A stretch of DNA of 10,103 nucleotides from the NCBI GenBank assembly GCA_016463045.1, contig JAEMSB010000076.1, positions 1,695-11,797 on the forward strand, given 5' to 3'. The notes under the pieces are model-generated. The model was not told where the DNA came from. It worked only from the letters and a program-made list of their open reading frames with translations, and did not search any database. The translations under genes were made by a program, and so were the position numbers. Within the stretch, counting starts at the first letter, position 1. The number at the start of each line of letters is the position of its first letter. The DNA is from Niveispirillum sp. (lineage in GTDB: Bacteria > Pseudomonadota > Alphaproteobacteria > Azospirillales > Azospirillaceae). This document shows, piece after piece, positions 5,486-10,103 of this stretch.

Positions 5486-6451
5486 ATGCCCATGCCCAGC
5501 CAGTTCCAGGGAAAGCTGTCGCTGCCCGTCATCGCGTCGCCCATGTTCATCGTCTCCTATCCCGAACTAGTGCTGGCTGAATGCAAGGCCGGCATTGTCG
5601 GCACCTTCCCCAGCCTGAATGCGCGCCAGCCGGAAATGCTGGATGAATGGCTGACCAGGATCACGGGCGAACTGGCCGCGCATGCTGCTGACAACCCGGA
5701 CAAGCCGGTGGCCCCGTTCGGCGTGAACCTGATCGTCCATCGCTCCAACACCCGGTTGCAGGGCGATGTGGAACTGATGGTCAAGCATAAGGTGCCGCTG
5801 ATCATCACCTCGGTTGGAGCGCCCGTGGGCATTGTGGAGGCGGTGCATTCCTATGGCGGGCTGGTCTTCCACGATGTCACCAATATCCGCCACGCCAGAA
5901 AGGCGGTCGAGGCGGGGGTGGATGGGCTGATCCTGGTCGCCGCCGGCGCGGGGGGGCATGCCGGCACCATGTCGCCCTTTGCGCTCTTGTCGGAGGTGCG
6001 GGAATTCTTCAGCGGCACCATCGTGCTGGCCGGCGCCATGTCGTCGGGCGCGCAGGTGCGGGCGGCAGAGGTGCTGGGCGCCGACTTCGCCTATATCGGC
6101 ACCCGCTTCATCGCGACCGCAGAGGGCAATGCGCCTGATGCCTATAAGCAGATGATCATCGACCATACGGGCGCCGACATCGTCTACACCCCGATGTTCA
6201 GCGGTATCCCCGGCAATTATCTGGCGCCCAGTGTCGCCGCCAACGGCATCGACGTGAAGGCCATTTCCGGCGGTCAGGCCGATCCCAACCTGTCCATCGA
6301 GGATTGGTCCAAGAAGAAGGCATGGAAAGATATCTGGTCCGCAGGGCAAGGCATCGGCACCATCCATGATGCCCCGCCCGTCGCCGAACTGGTGGCCCGC
6401 ATGAAGGAAGAATACCGGGCCGCCGCCGCCACGCCCGCCGCCTTCGTGTGA
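5486..6451 (+). CDS. Nitronate monooxygenase / 2-nitropropane dioxygenase family flavoprotein
   Basis: The 321-residue cytoplasmic TIM-barrel protein of the NPD family would bind FMN and oxidise alkyl nitronates, although many members have other or unknown substrates. Family marks are LPVIASPMFIVS (13-24), PFGVNLIVH (77-85), VPLIITSVGAP (103-113) and VFHDVTN (127-133). AAGAGGHAGTMSP (152-164) holds the histidine at the catalytic position (H158). LAGAMSSGAQV (181-191) and GADFAYIGTRFIAT (198-211) are the phosphate-binding end of the barrel. No signal peptide is seen. GGAGAGG (5468-5474) lies 11 bases before ATG 5486; a second in-frame ATG at 5492 is possible. An out-of-frame ATG at 5475 overlaps the ribosome-binding site. 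A hairpin follows the stop. The gene probably forms its own unit; the kinase 86 bases downstream may receive read-through. Confidence 0.88.
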   Translation: MPMPSQFQGKLSLPVIASPMFIVSYPELVLAECKAGIVGTFPSLNARQPEMLDEWLTRITGELAAHAADNPDKPVAPFGVNLIVHRSNTRLQGDVELMVKHKVPLIITSVGAPVGIVEAVHSYGGLVFHDVTNIRHARKAVEAGVDGLILVAAGAGGHAGTMSPFALLSEVREFFSGTIVLAGAMSSGAQVRAAEVLGADFAYIGTRFIATAEGNAPDAYKQMIIDHTGADIVYTPMFSGIPGNYLAPSVAANGIDVKAISGGQADPNLSIEDWSKKKAWKDIWSAGQGIGTIHDAPPVAELVARMKEEYRAAAATPAAFV

Positions 6452-6492
6452 CCCTTTCCGGGGTGGGCGGGTCCATGCTGGACGCTGGGGCG

Positions 6493-6519
6493 AAAGCCGG
6501 CCACAGTCGGGCCGGTTTT
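6493..6519 (+). terminator. Probable terminator after the flavoprotein gene
   Basis: AAAGCCGGCC (6493-6502) pairs with GGCCGGTTTT (6510-6519): 10 bp with one G-U and a 7-base loop. The four Ts complete the stem and act as the U-tract. It lies 41 bases after the stop codon and 18 before the next start, so it would also sit in the kinase leader if transcription runs through. Confidence 0.55.
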
Positions 6520-6537
6520 CCAGGACAGTAGCAGAGC

Positions 6538-7236
6538 ATGACCAGCCCCACCCCGATCGACCCGATCCGTCTTCTCGCCGCCGTTGGCCATGACCTGCGG
6601 CAGCCGTTTCAGGCCATGCGCCTGTTCCTTAACCTTTTGCAGATGAAGCTGGTCGACCCCAAGCAGGCGGAATTGGCCAACCGGCTGGAAGAAGCGCTGG
6701 AGGTTGGGGCGGCGCAGATGGATCAGGTTCTGACCCTGGCATCATTGGCCAGCGGCAGTGCCAAGTTGCGCAGGGAACAGGTGCCGCTGGGACCGCTCTT
6801 GACCCGTGTCACGGGCGAACTGGCGGAACGGGCGGCCCAAGCCGGACGCCCCATCCGCCTGGTCCAATCCAGTCTGGTGGTGGAAACTGATCCCGTCATG
6901 CTGGACCGGCTGCTGCGCGCCCTGATCGACAATGCCATCACCCATGGGGCCACCGGCACCCGCATACTGGTGGGCGTGCGCCGTGCCGGTGGCCCCACCC
7001 TGCTGGTGGCCGATGATGGGGAGGGTATCCCGGCGGATCAACACGCACTGGTTCTGGAACCGGGCGGGCAGTTGGAACGGCCAGGGCCGACCCGGCGGGG
7101 ATTGGGGCTGGGCCTGACGCTCTGCCACCATATCGCCCACCGGCTGGGCCACGATTTCACGCTGGGCGGGGCCAGGGGCCTGACCGTCCGGCTGGGCCTT
7201 CAGCCGATCACGAACCAGTCGGCACCCGCGTCGTAA
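6538..7236 (+). CDS. Small sensorless histidine kinase
   Basis: This 232-residue cytoplasmic kinase has only the phosphotransfer and ATPase modules. The H box is VGHDLRQPFQAMRLF (16-30), with phospho-acceptor H18, a variant typical of HDLRQP-type kinases. The dimerisation helices continue to about 75. The N box LIDNAITHG (129-137) has N132. G1 is ADDGEGI (158-164) and the lid is RGLGLGLTL (187-195). No signal peptide, transmembrane helix, PAS, GAF or receiver domain is present, and only about 12 residues precede the H box. It needs either a partner sensor or cytosolic input through the dimer. No response regulator is adjacent. Only a weak AGGA lies 12 bases before ATG 6538. The last 37 bases overlap the convergent RTX gene. 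Confidence 0.88.
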   Translation: MTSPTPIDPIRLLAAVGHDLRQPFQAMRLFLNLLQMKLVDPKQAELANRLEEALEVGAAQMDQVLTLASLASGSAKLRREQVPLGPLLTRVTGELAERAAQAGRPIRLVQSSLVVETDPVMLDRLLRALIDNAITHGATGTRILVGVRRAGGPTLLVADDGEGIPADQHALVLEPGGQLERPGPTRRGLGLGLTLCHHIAHRLGHDFTLGGARGLTVRLGLQPITNQSAPAS

Positions 7237-7847
7237 CGCAGGCTCAACCCGTCGGGGATGATGATCTTGTAATCGCTGGTGGCGTCATAACGGCCATCAT
7301 TGTTCAGGTCGATGACCAGATGGCCGTCGATCTGCGCGACATTGGTTACACCTGCCTGCAGGAAGGTCGGGACGGCGGTGGTCGCCGTCAGGGCCGACAG
7401 GGCAACCCCGTCAATGCGCAGCAGCGATTCGGACGCCGCATCAAAATCCAGCCTCTCCCCAACCTTGGCATCGACCAGCAGATCCTGATCCCCGGCCACC
7501 AGGGCGGCACTGGTGAAGACGAAACGGTCATTGCCGCTGCCGCCCGACATCACGTCGGAACCCGCACCGCCATCAATGACGTCATCGCCCTTGCCGGCCA
7601 CGATCACATCAGTCCCGGCCCCAGCCCGGATCGTATCGGCACCAGCCCCCGTAAAGAACAGGTCGTTGCCGGCAGTACCTGAAATTTTGTCGGCGAAGAT
7701 CGTGCCGGGGATCGGTTGCAGGTCCAGTCCGCGCACGGCATCCACCGCCTCGCGCCCCAGGTCGGCCATCAAATCCACAAAGGTCGGCACCAGCACTTGG
7801 GTGATGGAATTCACCAAGGCCTCGCCGATCCAATCATACTTGGCCAT
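7200..7847 (-). CDS. Small RTX (hemolysin-type) calcium-binding protein
   Basis: The product has 215 residues from ATG 7847, chosen because the AAGAGGGG purine run lies about 9-10 bases upstream and the protein begins MAKYDWIGEAL. A longer frame to 7958 would run across the divergent truA leader. Residues 1-45 look helical and amphipathic. Residues 57-109 hold six consecutive glycine/aspartate nonapeptides (GTAGNDLFF, TGAGADTIR, AGAGTDVIV, AGKGDDVID, GGAGSDVMS, GGSGNDRFV), the RTX parallel beta-roll that folds on calcium outside the cell. Near the end an EF-hand/dockerin-like DLNNDGRYD loop (180-188) may bind another calcium. RTX proteins usually leave by a type I secretion system using an uncleaved C-terminal signal; no Sec signal is seen here. 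No ABC exporter or enzyme domain is nearby. The specific function is not recognisable. Confidence 0.85.
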   Translation of the reverse strand: MAKYDWIGEALVNSITQVLVPTFVDLMADLGREAVDAVRGLDLQPIPGTIFADKISGTAGNDLFFTGAGADTIRAGAGTDVIVAGKGDDVIDGGAGSDVMSGGSGNDRFVFTSAALVAGDQDLLVDAKVGERLDFDAASESLLRIDGVALSALTATTAVPTFLQAGVTNVAQIDGHLVIDLNNDGRYDATSDYKIIIPDGLSLRYDAGADWFVIG

Positions 7848-7911
7848 TTCCCAGCCCCCCTCTTCCAATTGCCTTTCCGGCATTGCTGCTGGCCGGACGC
7901 TAACATATGCA

Positions 7912-7931
7912 CCATGACACAGGTGTGATGG
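7912..7931. promoter_or_regulatory. Imperfect 20-bp dyad, possible operator
   Basis: CCAT-G-ACAC AG GTGT-G-ATGG forms an inverted repeat of 8 + 8 matched bases with one central mismatch pair. It lies between the divergent RTX and truA starts (7848-8020). Its size suits a dimeric regulator, but no regulator or clear promoter boxes support it. Confidence 0.25.
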
Positions 7932-7977
7932 CCGCCACGTCAAATGAATTATGTTCAATGTTGACGGGCGGGCCTGC

Positions 7978-7999
7978 GGGCGGCATCGCTGTGCCGCCC
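7978..7999 (+). repeat. GC-rich hairpin just upstream of truA
   Basis: GGGCGGCA (7978-7985) and TGCCGCCC (7992-7999) form a perfect 8-bp stem with a 6-base loop, ending 21 bases before ATG 8021. It could shape the truA leader. There is no T-run after it. Confidence 0.5.
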
Positions 8000-8020
8000 C
8001 TGTTGAAAGTCACCCGCCCC

Positions 8021-8824
8021 ATGGCCCAGCGCTGGAAAATCACCGTCGAGTTCAATGGCAGCCCCTTTCTGGGCTGGCAGCGACAGGACCATGGCCCCTC
8101 TGTCCAAAGCTGCCTGGAAGAGGCCGTGCGCCGATTCAGCCAGGAGACTGTGACGGTTCACGCGGCGGGCCGCACCGACAGCGGCGTGCATGCCACCGGC
8201 ATGGTAGCCAGCTTTGACCTGGAAAAGCCGGTCAGTGCGGAGAAGGTCCGCGACGCCCTGAACTATCACCTGAAGCCCAACCCCATCGCGGTGTTGAAGG
8301 CAGAGGCGATGGAGGGTGATTTCCATGCCCGCTTCACCTGCATCGGGCGCGCCTATCTGTACCGCATCACCAACCGGCGCGCACCGCTGGCGCTGGATGC
8401 CGGGCGGTCCTGGCTGGTGTCCCATCCGCTGGATGCCAACGCCATGCATGCGGCGGCCCAGCGCCTGATCGGCCGGCATGATTTCAGCAGTTTCCGGGCC
8501 TCCCTGTGTCAGGCGGCAAGCCCCGTGAAGACCCTGGCGGAATTGTCGGCGACGCGGGTGGGTGAGGAAATCCACATCGTGGCCCGCGCCCGATCCTTCC
8601 TGCACCATCAGGTGCGCAACATGGTCGGCACCTTGAAGATGGTGGGCGAAGGGCGCTGGACCGCCGATGATGTGCAGGCAGTGCTGGAGGCCCGTAATCG
8701 CTCGGCGGCGGGACAGACGGCCCCTGCAGACGGCCTGTATTTCACCCGCGCCTTTTACCCCGGCGACGATTTCCCCGAAGCCATCAGCGAAGGGCCCAGC
8801 ACCCCATCCTCCACCAACGGGTAA
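8021..8824 (+). CDS. truA: tRNA pseudouridine(38-40) synthase TruA
   Basis: TruA (267 residues) isomerises uridines 38-40 of the tRNA anticodon arm. The start at 8021 gives MAQRWKITVEFNGSPFLGWQRQ, which aligns with the usual family N-terminus. An in-frame extension of 38 codons to 7907 is not family-like and would cross a hairpin, although in-frame GTG 7991 or TTG 8003 cannot be excluded. The ribosome-binding site is weak for all. The catalytic aspartate is D53 in GRTDSGVHATG (50-60). FHARF lies near 100, and the core continues through RSFLHHQVRNMVGTL to GLYFTRAFYP, where family members usually end. Here about 20 extra residues, Ser/Pro-rich, follow and are encoded in the overlap with the convergent dipeptidase gene (8755-8824). 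Confidence 0.95.
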   Translation: MAQRWKITVEFNGSPFLGWQRQDHGPSVQSCLEEAVRRFSQETVTVHAAGRTDSGVHATGMVASFDLEKPVSAEKVRDALNYHLKPNPIAVLKAEAMEGDFHARFTCIGRAYLYRITNRRAPLALDAGRSWLVSHPLDANAMHAAAQRLIGRHDFSSFRASLCQAASPVKTLAELSATRVGEEIHIVARARSFLHHQVRNMVGTLKMVGEGRWTADDVQAVLEARNRSAAGQTAPADGLYFTRAFYPGDDFPEAISEGPSTPSSTNG

Positions 8825-9330
8825 GAGGCCGCATCCGGCAACTGATAGTGCCACCATTCAAAGGCATAGTGCTGCCACCCCGCCGCCGCCATGATACCCA
8901 GCAGCAGGGCGCGGTTACGCTGCGCCTCCACGCTGATGCGGGTATCGGCATGCCAGGCGATGGGGCGCATATCGTCAAAATCCGTGCCCATCTCCAACAT
9001 CGTGCCATCCGCCTGTGCCAGAGTCAGGTCGATGGCGACACCGCGCCCATGGCTGGACCCGACGCGCGGATCGGCGATGAAGGTCGGGTCGGGTAGTACG
9101 TTCCACAGCGCCCATTGCGCCGCCGGCGGGCGATAGCCGTCAAAGACATGCAGCCGCAGCCCCTGTGCCGCCGCCAGCCGGATGGCCCGTGCCAGCGCCG
9201 CCGCCGCATCGGGATGCAGCAGGCAGAGCGGCCGCGCGAAGATCGGCCTTCCCGTCAGATTATCCGCCGTGGCATAGCGAAGATCGAGGTCGACATCGAA
9301 GACCGGCGGGGCAATGGTGACGAACCGCAT
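8755..9330 (-). CDS. ddpX: D-alanyl-D-alanine dipeptidase (VanX/DdpX family, M15D)
   Basis: The 191-residue zinc peptidase would hydrolyse D-Ala-D-Ala from peptidoglycan turnover. Zinc and active-site residues are visible. R67 lies in DGYRPP. SSHGRGVAIDL (92-102) supplies H94 and D101. FEWWHYQL (157-164) supplies catalytic E158 and zinc ligand H161. DLRYAT near the N-terminus is also typical. No signal peptide is seen, so it is probably cytoplasmic, like VanX and E. coli DdpX. Without vanHA-type ligase genes nearby, a recycling or nutrient role is more likely than glycopeptide resistance. AAGGG lies 6 bases before ATG 9330. The gene is divergent from tsaB (66-bp gap) and overlaps truA tail to tail by 70 bases. 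Confidence 0.92.
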   Translation of the reverse strand: MRFVTIAPPVFDVDLDLRYATADNLTGRPIFARPLCLLHPDAAAALARAIRLAAAQGLRLHVFDGYRPPAAQWALWNVLPDPTFIADPRVGSSHGRGVAIDLTLAQADGTMLEMGTDFDDMRPIAWHADTRISVEAQRNRALLLGIMAAAGWQHYAFEWWHYQLPDAASYPLVEDGVLGPSLMASGKSSPG

Positions 9331-9396
9331 GGTTCACCCTTGTGATGGCGGAAGCCCCTCTGGATAACGAAGCTTATTGCGGATGGAAATGCGTTC

Positions 9397-10089
9397 ATGA
9401 TCACGCTTGGCCTGGATACGGCGACCAGCGCCTGCGCCGTCGCCCTGTGGGATGCCGCATCGGGCCGCACGCTGGCGGTGCGGGCGGAGATGATGCAGCG
9501 CGGCCTCGCCGAAAAGCTGGTGCCCATGGTGCAGGAGACCATGGCGGAGGCGGGCATCGGTTTTGCCGACCTGTCGCGCATCGGCGTGACGGTGGGGCCC
9601 GGCACCTTTACAGGCCTGCGCGTGGGTCTTGCCGCCGCGCGCGGCTTTGCCCTGGCCGCCAACTGCCCGCTTGTGGGCGTGACGACGCTGGAGGCGGCGG
9701 TGCACGGCCTGGATGGCGATATCCGCGCCGGCCACACGCTGCTGGCCGCCATTGAAAGCCGGCGCGATGACCTGTTCCTGCAGCCCTTCACCGCCGACCT
9801 GACGCCGTTGGCTGAGCCGGCGGATGTGCTGCCCGCCGACCTGCCCGCCTATGCCGCTGCCCACCTGCCGGCGGGTCCGCTGCTAATCGTGGGCGATGCA
9901 GCCGCGCGCACGGCACAGGCGCTGGGGATCTGGAACGGTGCCGTGGTGATCCGCGAGACGGCGGGTGCCGCAGAGGCGCTGGCCACCGCCCGCATCGCGG
10001 CGATGCAGGATGGGGCCGGCATTGCGGCCCGCATCGCCGATCCCTTCTATCTGCGCCCGCCCGACGTCACCCTGCCGAAGCAGGGTTAA
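9397..10089 (+). CDS. tsaB: tRNA t6A biosynthesis protein TsaB
   Basis: The 230-residue TsaB (YeaZ) is the scaffold partner of TsaD in adding threonylcarbamoyl to A37 of ANN-decoding tRNAs. Its ASKHA fold begins ILGLDTATS-like (ITLGLDTATSACAVAL, 2-17), and GPGTFTGLRVGLAAARGFAL (68-87) is the strongest signature. VGVTTLEA (93-100) and the C-terminal ARIADPFYLRPPDV fit. The position where E. coli TsaB has a histidine (REHTQ) reads QRGLAEKL (34-41), as expected for a non-catalytic paralogue. The ribosome-binding site is a modest GGA about 9-11 bases before ATG 9397. It is followed within 3 bases by a new start codon, matching the common tsaB-rimI pair. Confidence 0.95.
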   Translation: MITLGLDTATSACAVALWDAASGRTLAVRAEMMQRGLAEKLVPMVQETMAEAGIGFADLSRIGVTVGPGTFTGLRVGLAAARGFALAANCPLVGVTTLEAAVHGLDGDIRAGHTLLAAIESRRDDLFLQPFTADLTPLAEPADVLPADLPAYAAAHLPAGPLLIVGDAAARTAQALGIWNGAVVIRETAGAAEALATARIAAMQDGAGIAARIADPFYLRPPDVTLPKQG

Positions 10090-10092
10090 GCC

Positions 10093-10103
10093 ATGGCGGC
10101 GAT
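10093..10103 (+). CDS. Start of next gene, possibly rimI (cut by window edge)
   Basis: ATG GCG GCG at 10093 begins 3 bases after the tsaB stop, with AGGG about 8 bases upstream, so a translationally linked gene probably starts here. Only three codons are visible. The N-acetyltransferase gene rimI is the usual neighbour of tsaB in Alphaproteobacteria; that identity is inferred from order alone. Confidence 0.4.

Noticed and set aside
5567..6367. Minus-strand open frame of 266 codons inside the flavoprotein gene
   Set aside because: It is antisense to a conserved TIM-barrel protein and has low-complexity, His/Gly/Asp-rich shadow composition.
7848..7958. Upstream extension of the RTX gene to ATG 7958
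   Set aside because: The added 37 residues lack RTX or signal-peptide features and cross the divergent spacer; ATG 7847 has a purine-rich ribosome-binding site.
7955..8857. Minus-strand open frame of 300 codons covering truA
   Set aside because: TruA motifs on the plus strand are unambiguous; the antisense frame has none.
8755..9330. Vancomycin-resistance (vanX) gene
   Set aside because: Only the dipeptidase is present; there is no D-Ala-D-Lac ligase, VanH or VanS/VanR pair beside it, so a resistance cluster is not supported.

Overview
The window is GC-rich chromosomal DNA from an alphaproteobacterium. The gene order rpmH-rnpA-yidD-yidC-engB and the protein sequences suggest Rhodospirillales, most likely the Azospirillum/Niveispirillum/Nitrospirillum group; this placement is inference, since no database search was possible. 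The genes are mostly conserved housekeeping genes. I see no insertion sequence, phage gene, CRISPR array, tRNA or rRNA.

Layout. Bases 1-396 (+) are the 3' end of a sensor histidine kinase. Bases 397-621 are a convergent spacer packed with hairpins. Next comes the minus-strand block for ribosome, tRNA and membrane biogenesis, transcribed right to left: rpmH (4198-4064), rnpA (4053-3625), yidD (3628-3359), yidC (3275-1548) and engB (1302-622). A near-consensus sigma-70-type promoter precedes rpmH. An intrinsic-terminator-like hairpin overlaps the yidD stop, and a palindrome-rich element fills the 245-bp yidC-engB gap. Upstream of rpmH on the same strand is psuG (5294-4329), a pseudouridine-5'-phosphate glycosidase.

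The right half has alternating strands. A nitronate monooxygenase-like flavoprotein (5486-6451, +) is followed by a sensorless histidine kinase (6538-7236, +). A small RTX calcium-binding protein (7847-7200, -) overlaps the kinase tail. truA (8021-8824, +) converges on and overlaps a D-Ala-D-Ala dipeptidase gene, ddpX-like (9330-8755, -). tsaB (9397-10089, +) follows, and the first codons of the next gene, probably rimI, lie at the right edge.

How the genes relate. rpmH, rnpA, yidD, yidC and engB link ribosome assembly, tRNA 5' processing and inner-membrane protein insertion. truA, tsaB and psuG all concern modified nucleosides: tRNA pseudouridylation, t6A synthesis and pseudouridine breakdown. 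They are not in one operon, so this is probably coincidence of neighbourhood.

I do not find an obvious undescribed multi-gene system. The most unusual signal is non-coding. The yidC-engB spacer is bounded by two inverted 37-bp copies of one sequence. Four of their six differences are paired substitutions that keep a hairpin stem intact, and more hairpins lie between them. This looks like a mobile or BIME-like palindromic element, or a structured RNA.
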